DNA of 12,507 nt from Clostridiaceae bacterium (GCA_016293155.1 JAEDEU010000045.1:1-12507), one strand, 5' to 3'. Shown: positions 5,183 through 12,492, counted from the stretch's first letter. Program-made: numbers and translations. Notes: generated from the sequence alone by a model not told the origin.

Positions 5183-6556
5183 TTAAAACGGGAAGCGGAA
5201 GCCGCCGCCGCCCATACCGCCGAGACCTGCAAACGGATTGCGCTTTTTCTTGCCGCGCTTTTGCATATTGGTCATCTGGCTGGTCATCTTCTGCATCATC
5301 TCAAAGCCCTTGAGCAGCTTGTTGATCTCCTCGATCTTGAGCCCGCAGCCCGCAGCGATACGCTTTTTGCGGCTGTAGTTGATGATGGAAGGATTTTCGC
5401 GCTCCTTCGGCGTCATCGAGAGGATGATGGCCTCGGTATGCGCCAGAGCCTTTTCGTCGATGGTCGCGCCCTGCAGCGCCTTGGAGTTCATGCCCGGGAT
5501 CATGCCCAGAATCTCGTCCATCGAGCCCATGCCCTTGATCTGCTTGAGCTGGTCGAGGTAATCGGTCAGCGTCAGCTTGTTCGCACGCAGCTTCTTTTCC
5601 AGCTCGGCAGCCTGCTTGGCGTCGAACTGCTCCTGTGCACGCTCGATCATGGTGAGCATATCGCCCATGCCGAGGATGCGGGATGCCATGCGGTCGGGAT
5701 GGAAGGCTTCGATATCGCCGAGCTTCTCGCCCGTGCCGGCAAACTTGATCGGCTTGCCGGTGACTGCCTTGGTGGACAGCGCCGCGCCGCCGCGTGCATC
5801 GCCGTCCATCTTCGCCATCAGGATGCCGGTGATGCCGAGCGCCTCGTCGAACGACTGCGCGACATTGACCGCGTCCTGACCGGTCATCGCATCGACAACC
5901 AGCATGATTTCGGACGGCTCGACCTCCGCCTTGATGTTCTTCAGCTCGTCCATCAGGGCTTCGTCGATATGAAGACGGCCTGCGGTATCCAGAAATACCA
6001 GATCATAACCGTTCTTTTTGGCATAATCCACGCCTGCCTTTGCGATCTCGACCGGGTCGCCCTGACCCATTTCAAAGACCGGGATATTCAGCTGTCCGCC
6101 GACCACCTTGAGCTGGTCGATCGCCGCCGGACGATATACGTCGCAGGCAACCAGAAGCGGACGCTTCTGCTGGCGTTTTTGGAACATTCCCGCGAGCTTT
6201 GCGCAGTTGGTCGTTTTGCCTGCGCCCTGCAAGCCGACCATCATGACGATTGTCGGGGGATTTGGGGAAATATTCAGCTTTGCGTTTGACCCGCCCATCA
6301 GAGCGGTCATTTCTTCGTTGACGATTTTAATGACCTGCTGTGCAGGGGTCAGGCTCTCTAAAATCTCCGCACCGGTCGCGCGTTCGGTAACCGTCTTAAT
6401 AAAATCCTTGGTCACCTTGTAGTTGACGTCCGCCTCCAGCAATGCGAGACGAATTTCGCGCATTGCGGATTTTACATCGGCTTCGGTCAGTGTGCCGCGG
6501 CTGCGGAGCTTTTTAAAGGCAGAAGTGATTTTGTTGGAAAGACCTTCAAATGCCAT
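5183..6556 (-). CDS. ffh: Signal recognition particle protein Ffh (SRP54)
   Basis: GTPase of the signal recognition particle. It binds the 4.5S/6S scRNA and signal sequences and hands ribosomes to FtsY at the membrane. In 457 residues the N domain (about 1-90) precedes the G domain, with P-loop GLQGAGKTT (108-116), DVYRPAAIDQL, DTAGRLHID (190-198) and the DGDARGG insertion-box region. The M domain from about 300 holds the methionine-rich signal-binding groove, SRKKRIAAG and a glycine/phenylalanine tail. Two residues depart from common forms. The G4 motif reads AKMD (248-251) instead of TKxD, and the RNA-binding loop reads RIAAGCG instead of the usual RIAxGSG. The start at 6556 has GAAGGAG six bases upstream and overlaps the ylxM stop by 11 bases. 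Confidence 0.98.
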   Translation of the reverse strand: MAFEGLSNKITSAFKKLRSRGTLTEADVKSAMREIRLALLEADVNYKVTKDFIKTVTERATGAEILESLTPAQQVIKIVNEEMTALMGGSNAKLNISPNPPTIVMMVGLQGAGKTTNCAKLAGMFQKRQQKRPLLVACDVYRPAAIDQLKVVGGQLNIPVFEMGQGDPVEIAKAGVDYAKKNGYDLVFLDTAGRLHIDEALMDELKNIKAEVEPSEIMLVVDAMTGQDAVNVAQSFDEALGITGILMAKMDGDARGGAALSTKAVTGKPIKFAGTGEKLGDIEAFHPDRMASRILGMGDMLTMIERAQEQFDAKQAAELEKKLRANKLTLTDYLDQLKQIKGMGSMDEILGMIPGMNSKALQGATIDEKALAHTEAIILSMTPKERENPSIINYSRKKRIAAGCGLKIEEINKLLKGFEMMQKMTSQMTNMQKRGKKKRNPFAGLGGMGGGGFRFPF

Positions 6557-6932
6557 GGGAAACTCCTTCGTCCGATAATTGTTTCAGTCGTTCTGAGATG
6601 CGCTGCGTGAGCTGCGCAATCTCCGGATTCCGGCAGCGGGTTTGATTGATAAAGCGAATTTCACCGACCATATCTGCGATCTCGTCCAGCTGGCTCTGCA
6701 AGCCGCCATAGCGTGCCGCAAGCCCCAGACGCTGCTCCATATTGACCAGACTGTGCTCCGCCCGGACGATGGAATCGCGCACGCCCTGCCGCGTGATCCC
6801 GACGTGCTCGGAGATTTCCGCGAGGGAAAGATCGTTGTTGTAATACAGATCAAACAGCTCTTTCTGTTTGTCGGTCAGAATATCACCGTAAAAGTCGAAC
6901 AGCATACACATTTCAAACGGCTCGTTTTTCAT
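6546..6932 (-). CDS. ylxM: YlxM, SRP-associated helix-turn-helix protein
   Basis: The 128-residue product belongs to the YlxM/p13 family. A sigma-like helix-turn-helix spans about residues 18-62 (LTDKQKELFDLYYNNDLSLA, ISEHVGITRQGVRDSIVRAE), followed by a coiled helical tail (63-122). In streptococci YlxM binds the SRP and modulates its GTPase cycle. The helix-turn-helix has also led to it being called a putative DNA-binding protein. It is first in the operon and overlaps ffh, which supports an SRP role through coupled translation. The start ATG 6932 has AAAGGAGG five bases upstream. The tail is longer than the minimal family domain of roughly 110 residues. The family is certain; the molecular role here is inferred. 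Confidence 0.92.
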   Translation of the reverse strand: MKNEPFEMCMLFDFYGDILTDKQKELFDLYYNNDLSLAEISEHVGITRQGVRDSIVRAEHSLVNMEQRLGLAARYGGLQSQLDEIADMVGEIRFINQTRCRNPEIAQLTQRISERLKQLSDEGVSHGI

Positions 6933-6954
6933 GTGTGCCTCCTTTCCGGCAATC

Positions 6955-6976
6955 TGTAAAGTGAATGTGCTTTACA
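6955..6976 (-). promoter_or_regulatory. Hairpin at the 5' end of the ylxM leader
   Basis: TGTAAAG / CTTTACA with an 8-nt loop lies just downstream of the predicted transcript start (about 6980). It ends some 10 bases before the AAAGGAGG ribosome site. It is not followed by a U-run, so it is not a terminator. It could protect the 5' end or be a protein-binding dyad. A similar smaller dyad (TGTAAA/TTTACA) is at 5161-5177 before rpsP. Confidence 0.45.
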
Positions 6977-6986
6977 ACGCTCTATG

Positions 6987-7015
6987 ATTTTATCGCATCC
7001 GCCTTGGTTTGTCAA
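6987..7015 (-). promoter_or_regulatory. Sigma-A promoter of the ylxM-ffh-rpsP operon
   Basis: On the minus strand TTGACA (7015-7010) and TAAAAT (6992-6987) are 17 bases apart, matching consensus 6/6 and 5/6. The promoter lies in the last codons of the VanZ-like gene. The -10 box shares bases with that gene's TAA stop at 6992-6990. Confidence 0.88.
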
Positions 7016-7628
7016 GTGAATTTTGCTCTTTGGGAGCACTTTTTTTTGCACAATTTTTGCGTTCATCTACAGCTTTTTTTGTATTTTTCTGCCGCATCGG
7101 GTAGCCGAACAGCGGTCGGAGCAGCGCTCGGATCAGCTCCAGCAGCAGATGTCCCAGCCGTTTGAGCAGAGGGAGCAGAAATTCTGCCGAAATCAGCAGC
7201 AGACAGAACAGCATCGCGCCGAATACATTTAAAATGATGTCGTCGATGTCACACGAGCCGAGACCGGTTTTATACTGCGTCAGCTCGATTGAGCCGCTGA
7301 TGAACAATGCCGTGAAAAATGTGGTGGGAAATGCGAGCTTTTTGCGCAGAAGTGGTATAAAAATACCCAGCGGGGCAAAAACAAGAATGTTGCCGCCGAT
7401 GTTGCGCACCGCATTCCACACGCCTGCGCGCCCGGAAAGATACATGCGTATGGTGGCAAACGGAGTCAGATTTACGCCTGCCACCCAGAGCTCATCCTCG
7501 TCCTTCAGAATGGAGAGGATGGTTTCAAATGGGAATTTGAACAGCACAACCTTATGTAAAAGAAAAATGTACAGGACGAAGACAGACCAGAGAACCAGAT
7601 CAGAGGCTGCGCTGCGTTTGAATTTCAT
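6990..7628 (-). CDS. VanZ-like family membrane protein
   Basis: Inner-membrane protein of 212 residues with a VanZ-like domain at about residues 12-155. Conserved features are NLTPFATI (53-60), NIGGNILVFAPLGIFIP (76-92), SIELTQ (113-118) and the acidic loop DIDDIILNVFGA (127-138). Four to five hydrophobic helices are visible (about 11-30, 78-95, 102-118, 130-155). A basic, non-membrane C-terminal tail follows (about 170-212, rich in Lys and Arg). VanZ of enterococci gives low-level teicoplanin resistance by an unknown mechanism; most homologues are housekeeping proteins of unknown function, so resistance should not be assumed. I chose ATG 7628 with AAAGGAG ten bases upstream; GTG 7691 would fall at the transcript start. 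No terminator separates it from ylxM, so some transcripts may continue. Confidence 0.85.
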   Translation of the reverse strand: MKFKRSAASDLVLWSVFVLYIFLLHKVVLFKFPFETILSILKDEDELWVAGVNLTPFATIRMYLSGRAGVWNAVRNIGGNILVFAPLGIFIPLLRKKLAFPTTFFTALFISGSIELTQYKTGLGSCDIDDIILNVFGAMLFCLLLISAEFLLPLLKRLGHLLLELIRALLRPLFGYPMRQKNTKKAVDERKNCAKKSAPKEQNSLDKPRRMR

Positions 7629-7652
7629 GCGGGAAAAGCTCCTTTCAAAAAG

Positions 7653-7693
7653 CGGTGCATAGAACGATGCCGCGTGGATTTCGGACTGCACCG
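7653..7693 (-). promoter_or_regulatory. Leader hairpin with U-run before the VanZ-like gene
   Basis: On the minus strand CGGTGCA (7693-7687) can pair with TGCACCG (7659-7653) across 27 bases that may hold a small inner CCG/CGG pairing. CTTTTT and then the GAAAGGAG ribosome site follow. The hairpin would start at the predicted 5' end. The shape is that of an attenuator or a 5' stabilising stem; function is untested. Confidence 0.35.
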
Positions 7694-7700
7694 TGTTTCT

Positions 7701-7729
7701 ATCATATCAAAACATACAGCCGGATACAA
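7701..7729 (-). promoter_or_regulatory. Probable promoter of the VanZ-like gene
   Basis: On the minus strand TATGAT (7706-7701) lies 17 bases after TTGTAT (7729-7724). The -10 box is 5/6 and the -35 box only 3/6. It gives a leader of about 65 bases before ATG 7628. Confidence 0.5.
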
Positions 7730-7761
7730 GGAGAAAAGCGTGTTTCCATGAGAAAACCGAC

Positions 7762-7790
7762 TGGACGCGGACAGGCAATTGCTTTATAAT
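7762..7790 (+). promoter_or_regulatory. Probable promoter of yfmF-yfmH-lgt
   Basis: TATAAT at 7785-7790 is a perfect -10 box, 17 bases after TGGACG (7762-7767), a 4/6 -35 box. Transcription would begin near 7797, thirty bases before the yfmF start. It is divergent from the VanZ-like gene promoter. Confidence 0.72.
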
Positions 7791-7826
7791 AGGATTCACA
7801 CACTGCCATTATGGGAGAATTAGCTT

Positions 7827-9110
7827 ATGAATCAATTCAAACAAATCAGGCTGGCAGACGGTGTCCGCCTGAATTATATTTCGACCGAACGGTTCCGCAC
7901 CTCGGCAATCAGCGTGGCATTCGTGCTGCCGCTGGCGGAGGCGGACCGGGCCCGCGCGGCGCTGGCGCCGTTTGTGCTGCGCCGCGGCTGTGAGGGTGTG
8001 CCGGATATGACTGCGGTTTCCGGAAAGCTGTCCGAACTGTACGGCGCGCGCATGGAGGCGTTTGTGCGCAAGCGCGGCGAGGTGCTGCTCACCGGACTGA
8101 TCTCGGACGTCATTGACGAGCGCTTTGCCGGGGACGGCGAGCCGCTGACCCGTCAGACGGTGGAGCTGATGTGCCGGATGCTGCTGCATCCGGTCACGGA
8201 GAACGGCGCATTTTTGCAAAAATATGTCGAAAGTGAAAAAAATAACATGGTTCAGCGCATTCAGGCGCGGAAGAACGACAAACGCGCCTGGGCGGTGCGC
8301 CGGATGTTTGAGCTGATGTGCGCGGAGGAGGCATACGGTCTGAGTGAGTACGGAGAGATCGAAGCTGTGCAGGCGGTGGAGCCGTCCGACCTCTATGCGT
8401 ATTATCAGTGGATGCTGGCACACGCCGGAATGGAAATTTTCTACTGCGGCTCGCTGAAGGAGGATCAGCTGCGCGAGGTGTTCGGCGCGCTGACGGAGCA
8501 GCTGCCGCAGGGAGACCGCATCCGCACCGTACACAGCGAGATTCGCCGCAGAGCGGACGAGGTGCGCACGGTCATCGAAGAGGAACCCGTGACGCAGGGC
8601 AAGCTCACCATCGGTCTGCGCACCGGCATCACCGCGCAGGACGAGCTGTATCCGGCGATGGTGCTGTTCAACGCCTGCTTCGGCGGCTCGACGGCATCGC
8701 GGCTGTTCCTCGGCGTGCGTGAAACGCTCAGCCTGTGCTACTATGCCTCCAGTCAGACCGACAAGACCAAGGGCGTGATGTCGGTCAGCTCGGGCATCGA
8801 GAATGCAAATTATGAGCGCGCACGCGACGAGATCCTGCGCGAATTAAAGGATATGCAGGACGGCGGCATCACGGAGCAGGAGCTGGAAACCGCGCGCCGC
8901 TCGGTGCTCAGCTCCCTGCGCAGTATGCAGGATTCTCCGCTGTCCATGGAGCAGTTTTATCAGACGCAGGCGGTCGGCGGCGCACCGGGCGGTCTGGATG
9001 AGCTGACTGCGCGCATTGAGCGCACCACACGGGAGCAGGTGACCCTCGCGGCACAGTCTGCAAGCGTGGATACCATTTACTTTTTAAAGGGAGGCGCGGC
9101 ACATGACTGA
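7827..9110 (+). CDS. yfmF: YfmF, catalytically inactive M16-type peptidase homologue
   Basis: Cytosolic M16 (pitrilysin) family protein of 427 residues. It is annotated in databases as EF-P 5-aminopentanol modification-associated protein YfmF, after the B. subtilis ymfF-ymfH-ymfI cluster. It lacks the zinc motif HxxEH: at the expected place it reads FVLRRGCEGVPDMTAVSGKL followed by ELYGARMEAFVRKRGE, the YfmF-typical sequence. The C-terminal half keeps the M16 substrate-binding stretch GGSTASRLFLGVRETLSLCY. M16 enzymes often work as a heterodimer of an inactive and an active subunit, and the active partner YfmH follows with an 8-base overlap. The start ATG 7827 has GGGAG nine bases upstream. 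The substrate is not known, and the link to EF-P modification is by gene neighbourhood in Bacillus, not seen here (no efp or ymfI in the window). Confidence 0.9.
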   Translation: MNQFKQIRLADGVRLNYISTERFRTSAISVAFVLPLAEADRARAALAPFVLRRGCEGVPDMTAVSGKLSELYGARMEAFVRKRGEVLLTGLISDVIDERFAGDGEPLTRQTVELMCRMLLHPVTENGAFLQKYVESEKNNMVQRIQARKNDKRAWAVRRMFELMCAEEAYGLSEYGEIEAVQAVEPSDLYAYYQWMLAHAGMEIFYCGSLKEDQLREVFGALTEQLPQGDRIRTVHSEIRRRADEVRTVIEEEPVTQGKLTIGLRTGITAQDELYPAMVLFNACFGGSTASRLFLGVRETLSLCYYASSQTDKTKGVMSVSSGIENANYERARDEILRELKDMQDGGITEQELETARRSVLSSLRSMQDSPLSMEQFYQTQAVGGAPGGLDELTARIERTTREQVTLAAQSASVDTIYFLKGGAAHD

Positions 9111-10383
9111 AATTAGAACCATTGAGGCGCCGCAGCTGCACGATACCATGTATACCGCACAGCTGGAAAACGGTCTGACGCTGTTTTATCTGCCGCGGGA
9201 AAATCTTTCCAAGACCTTTGCGGTGTTTGCGACCAACTTCGGCTCGGTGGATTCCTGCTTTACGGTGGACGGCGTGCGCCACCACACCACGGCGGGCATC
9301 GCACACTTTCTGGAGCACAAGATGTTCGAGGAGGAGGACGGCAATGCGCTGCAAAAGTTCACCCGCACCGGCGCACAGCCCAATGCATTTACCAGCCATA
9401 CCATGACGGCGTATCACTTTACGTGCACCGACCGGTTTGAGGAAAATCTCAATACCCTGCTGCGTTTCGTCTCCACGCCGTATTTCACGGACGAGAACGT
9501 GGAGAAGGAAAAGGGAATCATCGGTCAGGAGATCGGGATGCTGGACGACACGCCGGGCTGGCAGGCATATGTCGGCATTTTGCAGGGGCTGTATGCCAAC
9601 CATACTGTGCGCGTTTCCATCGCCGGAAGCGTGCAGTCCATCTCGGTAATCGACCCCGCAACGCTGTATCTCTGCCATAAGGCGTTTTACAGTCCGTCCA
9701 ATATGGTGCTGACCGTTTGCGGTACGTGTGATTTCGAGCAGGTGATTCGCACGGCGGAGCGCATTCTGCCGAAGGAGAGCACCCGCATTGCGTCGCGCGA
9801 ATATGGGGAGGAAACCCGCTTTGCCGCGCAGGACGAAATGGTGCGCGAGATGGCGGTTTCTCAGCCGCTGTTCATGGCGGGCTGGAAGGACCTTCCGGTC
9901 GGCGCGGACGAGAGTATGCTGCACCGGCGCGTGGCGGGTGAGCTTGCGGCACAATGCCTGTGCGGAGAATCCTCACCGCTGTATGCAAGATTATATGCGG
10001 CGGGGCTGATTAACCGCACACTTTCTGCGGATTACTTTCTCTTTCCGGAGGGCGCGTGTATGCTGATTGACGGGGAAAGCCGCGATCCGCAGGCGGTGCG
10101 CGCCGCAATTCAGGAGGAAATCGGACGCATTGCGCGCGAGGGCGTGGAGGAAACGCTGTTTGAGCGCGTCAAGCGCGCGACCTATGGCTCGATTGTGCGC
10201 CGCAGTGATGACCCGTCCGAGGCGGGCAGATTGCAGACCGAAGCGTTTTTCAGCGGCGGCACGCTGTTTGACTATGCACGGCTTTGCCGTGAGATGACAT
10301 CGGACGAAATTGTCCGGCTGCTCGGTCGCTATACCGATCCGCGCGTTTCCTCGATTGCGGTCATCCGGCCGCAGGGAAAGTGA
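9103..10383 (+). CDS. yfmH: YfmH, M16-family zinc metallopeptidase
   Basis: The 426-residue M16 protein has an intact inverted zinc motif. H68-F-L-E71-H72 lies in AGIAHFLEHKMFE, and the third ligand E143 lies in VEKEKGIIGQEIGML, 71 residues on, as the family requires. FTRTGAQPNAFTSHTMTAYHF is the conserved stretch between them. The protein should be active, working with YfmF as a two-subunit peptidase enclosing a chamber for small proteins or peptides. Its start overlaps the yfmF stop (ATGACTGA) and has GGGAGG upstream, so subunit production is coupled. The stop TGA is part of the lgt ribosome site (TGAGGAGG). Cytosolic: no signal peptide. The natural substrate is unknown; the proposed tie to EF-P comes from Bacillus gene clusters. 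Confidence 0.93.
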   Translation: MTEIRTIEAPQLHDTMYTAQLENGLTLFYLPRENLSKTFAVFATNFGSVDSCFTVDGVRHHTTAGIAHFLEHKMFEEEDGNALQKFTRTGAQPNAFTSHTMTAYHFTCTDRFEENLNTLLRFVSTPYFTDENVEKEKGIIGQEIGMLDDTPGWQAYVGILQGLYANHTVRVSIAGSVQSISVIDPATLYLCHKAFYSPSNMVLTVCGTCDFEQVIRTAERILPKESTRIASREYGEETRFAAQDEMVREMAVSQPLFMAGWKDLPVGADESMLHRRVAGELAAQCLCGESSPLYARLYAAGLINRTLSADYFLFPEGACMLIDGESRDPQAVRAAIQEEIGRIAREGVEETLFERVKRATYGSIVRRSDDPSEAGRLQTEAFFSGGTLFDYARLCREMTSDEIVRLLGRYTDPRVSSIAVIRPQGK

Positions 10384-10393
10384 GGAGGACGGC

Positions 10394-11209
10394 ATGGAAA
10401 ACATCGTTTCCTTTCCCGGTTTGGGTCTGGAATTTCATTTAAACCGCGTTGCGTTCAGCGTTGCGGGCAAGCCGATCTACTGGTACGGCATTATCATTGC
10501 ATTTGGCTTTATTCTGGGCTATCTGTATGCGACCAGAAAGGCAGCGCGCTGCGGCATCCGGTCGGATGATCTGAGTGATATGCTGTTTCTTGCCCTGCCG
10601 ATCTGCATCGTGTGCGCGAGACTGTACTATGTCATTTTCCGCTGGCAGGACTATGCGGGCAATCCGGCGGAGATCATTGCGGTCTGGCACGGCGGTCTGG
10701 CGATTTACGGCGGCATCATCGGCGGTGCAGTCACGGTATTCGTGTTCTGCCGGATCAAAAAGCTCCGCGTGACGGATATGCTGGATACGGCGTGTCTCGG
10801 TCTGATGCTCGGGCAGAGCATCGGACGCTGGGGCAATTTTATGAACTGCGAGGCATTCGGCAGCGACACCACCGCGCCGTGGCGCATGTGCATCGGCACG
10901 CCGCTCAGCGAGGCCGCCGCAGTCGGTGTACATCCGACCTTCTTTTATGAATCCGCGTGGAATCTCATCGGCTTCACGCTCATCCATTTTTATACCAGAA
11001 AGCGCAAATATCACGGGCAGGTTGTGCTCTGCTATCTGGCATGGTACGGTCTGGGGCGGTTCTTCATCGAGGGACTGCGCACGGACAGCCTGTATCTGTT
11101 CGGCACAGGTCTGCGTGTGTCGCAGGTGGTCGCGGGTGTGACCTTCCTTGCGGCGGCGGCAGTGCTGCTTGTAAATCGTGTTCACCCCGTTTTGAAGCGG
11201 GCGGAATAA
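10394..11209 (+). CDS. lgt: Prolipoprotein diacylglyceryl transferase Lgt
   Basis: Integral membrane enzyme that moves diacylglycerol from phosphatidylglycerol onto the lipobox cysteine of prolipoproteins, the first step of lipoprotein maturation. The 271 residues contain about seven hydrophobic helices. Visible landmarks are YWYGIIIAFGFILGYLYATRKA (early helix), the WHGGLAIYGG motif with His99, and the signature GRWGNFMNCEAFG (144-156) with Arg145 and Asn148. HPTFFYES and GLGRFFIEGLRTD with Arg222 and Glu226 follow. The signature has Cys152 where Gly is usual (N-G-E). I chose ATG 10394 with GAGGAGG five bases upstream; the upstream extension to 10310 overlaps yfmH and is not Lgt-like. The last bases of yfmH form its ribosome site, so it belongs to the same operon. 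Confidence 0.97.
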   Translation: MENIVSFPGLGLEFHLNRVAFSVAGKPIYWYGIIIAFGFILGYLYATRKAARCGIRSDDLSDMLFLALPICIVCARLYYVIFRWQDYAGNPAEIIAVWHGGLAIYGGIIGGAVTVFVFCRIKKLRVTDMLDTACLGLMLGQSIGRWGNFMNCEAFGSDTTAPWRMCIGTPLSEAAAVGVHPTFFYESAWNLIGFTLIHFYTRKRKYHGQVVLCYLAWYGLGRFFIEGLRTDSLYLFGTGLRVSQVVAGVTFLAAAAVLLVNRVHPVLKRAE

Positions 11210-11221
11210 GTTGCTTATTAT
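11192..11221 (+). promoter_or_regulatory. Possible promoter of folD
   Basis: TTGAAG (11192-11197) and TATTAT (11216-11221) are 18 bases apart, straddling the lgt stop. Both are partial matches (4/6 and 5/6). folD could equally be read from the yfmF promoter, since no terminator lies between lgt and folD. Confidence 0.35.
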
Positions 11222-11253
11222 AAAAAACATAACATACAACGGAGGACAAAAAC

Positions 11254-12114
11254 ATGAGTGCAATTCGTATGGACGGTAAGATGGTATCCGCAAAGGTGCG
11301 CGGCAGCATCCTCGCTGAGGTAGAGGCGCTGAAGGCGCAGGGCGTTCGTCCGGGTCTGGCGGTGATTCTGGTCGGTGACGATCCGGCATCCAAGGTTTAT
11401 GTGCGCAACAAGGAGCGTGCCTGCGAGGAGTGCGGTATTTATTCCGAAAAGTACGCGCTTCCGGCGGAGACCACGCAGGAGGAGGTACTTGCGCTGATCG
11501 ACAAGCTGAACAAGGACCCGAACATCAGCGGCATTCTGTGCCAGATGCCGGTGCCGAAGCACATCGACGCGGACGCAATCATTGATGCAATCGACGTGAC
11601 CAAGGATGTGGACGCATTCCATCCGGTCAACGTGGGCAAGATCATGATCGGTGACTTTGACTTTCTGCCGTGCACCCCGGCGGGCGTAATGGAGCTGCTC
11701 GACGAGTACGGCATCGACCCGAAGGGCAAGGAGTGCGTGGTCATCGGTCGCTCCAACATCGTCGGCAAGCCGCAGGCAATGCTGCTGCTGCACCGCCACG
11801 GCACCGTGACCATCTGCCACTCGCGCACCGCGAACCTCAAGGAGGTCTGCGCGCGTGCGGACATTCTGGTTGCGGCAGTCGGCAAGGCGAAGTTCGTGAC
11901 TGCGGACATGGTCAAGGAGGGCGCAGCGGTCATCGACGTGGGCATGAACCGCGACGAGAACGGCAAGCTGTGCGGCGATGTATGCTTCGATGAGGTCAAC
12001 GAGAAGGCAGGCTACCTGACTCCGGTACCGGGCGGCGTCGGCCCGATGACCATCACCATGCTGATGAAGAATACCCTGAAGGCGGCAAAGCTCCAGCACG
12101 GGATTGCGGACTGA
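11254..12114 (+). CDS. folD: Bifunctional methylenetetrahydrofolate dehydrogenase/cyclohydrolase FolD
   Basis: Cytosolic enzyme that interconverts 5,10-methylene-, methenyl- and 10-formyl-tetrahydrofolate with NADP, feeding purine and formyl-Met synthesis. The 286-residue length is normal. The catalytic set is present: Tyr49 and Lys53 in SKVYVRNKERACEECGI, Gln97 in GILCQMPVPKHI, and Asp120 in KDVDAFHPVNVGKI. The Rossmann part carries VVIGRSNIVGKP (163-173), and PVPGGVGPMTITMLMKNT closes the active site. The usual QLPLP reads QMPVP and KDVDGF reads KDVDAF, both mild changes. ATG 11254 has GGAGG eight bases upstream. It starts 44 bases after lgt. No terminator with a clear U-run follows; the repeat element begins about 40 bases after the stop. 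Confidence 0.97.
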   Translation: MSAIRMDGKMVSAKVRGSILAEVEALKAQGVRPGLAVILVGDDPASKVYVRNKERACEECGIYSEKYALPAETTQEEVLALIDKLNKDPNISGILCQMPVPKHIDADAIIDAIDVTKDVDAFHPVNVGKIMIGDFDFLPCTPAGVMELLDEYGIDPKGKECVVIGRSNIVGKPQAMLLLHRHGTVTICHSRTANLKEVCARADILVAAVGKAKFVTADMVKEGAAVIDVGMNRDENGKLCGDVCFDEVNEKAGYLTPVPGGVGPMTITMLMKNTLKAAKLQHGIAD

Positions 12115-12154
12115 ATGTTAGGGCAACCGTTATTTGATAACAGAATATTCAGCT

Positions 12155-12406
12155 TGTCGAAAAACCGATTTGAAAAGAGAAATTGCTGATAGAAGCCCTC
12201 TCAGTCACGGCATATGCCGTGCCAGCTCTCCCAGAGGGAGAGCCAAGTATTGTAATCTTTTTATCGGAATATGCCCGTTTTAACACCATATTAACGATAA
12301 TTGCGCACCAATCTTGCCTCTCCCTTTGGGAGAGGTGGATTCAGCCGAAGGCTGAAGACGGAGAGGGTGCCGATACGGCTTCTCTTTTCTTGCCACTTTC
12401 TCGACA
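12155..12406. repeat. Large imperfect inverted-repeat (MITE/REP-like) element with conserved hairpins
   Basis: Two arms in opposite orientation flank an AT-rich core (about 12248-12313). In order each arm has TGTCGA, an 11-base gap, GAAAAGAGAA, then CCCTCTC(A/C)GTC, a hairpin, a second hairpin built on CTCTCCC/GGGAGAG, and CAAG. Left hairpins are CACGGCATATGCCGTG (12206-12221) and GCTCTCCC-AGA-GGGAGAGC (12225-12243). Right ones are CCTCTCCC-TTT-GGGAGAGG (12317-12335) and TTCAGCC-GAA-GGCTGAA (12340-12356). An extra GCCG-ATA-CGGC lies at 12369-12379. No transposase is encoded, and I see no clear target-site duplication. It resembles hairpin repeats I recall from gut Clostridia such as Faecalibacterium, but this is memory, not a search. 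Confidence 0.75.
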
Positions 12407-12463
12407 GTCTCATTGTTAGAAGGTTTGTAATCAATACTTCGCGTTATTTTCTCAAATTTCCAC

Positions 12464-12492
12464 TTGACAGATTCCCCAACTTATGTTATCTT
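12464..12492 (+). promoter_or_regulatory. Promoter pointing out of the right end
   Basis: TTGACA at 12464-12469 and TATCTT at 12487-12492 are 17 bases apart; the -35 is perfect, the -10 is 4/6. Transcription would start near 12499 and serve a gene beyond the window. The repeat element separates it from folD. Confidence 0.6.

Noticed and set aside
7024..7047. Terminator-like TGCTC/GAGCA hairpin with eight T residues on the plus strand
   Set aside because: It lies inside the VanZ-like coding sequence, and no plus-strand gene precedes it. The A-rich lysine codons explain the T-run by chance.
6990..7628. VanZ-like gene as a glycopeptide resistance determinant
   Set aside because: No vanA/B/S/R/H/X genes are nearby. 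VanZ-like domains are widespread in Bacillota without any resistance role.
12129..12141. GTTAT/ATAAC hairpin as the folD terminator
   Set aside because: The stem is five AT-rich pairs without a following U-run. No reliable folD terminator could be identified.
12183..12419. 78-codon plus-strand reading frame after folD
   Set aside because: It is made of the hairpin repeat itself, has no ribosome binding site and shows no protein-like pattern.
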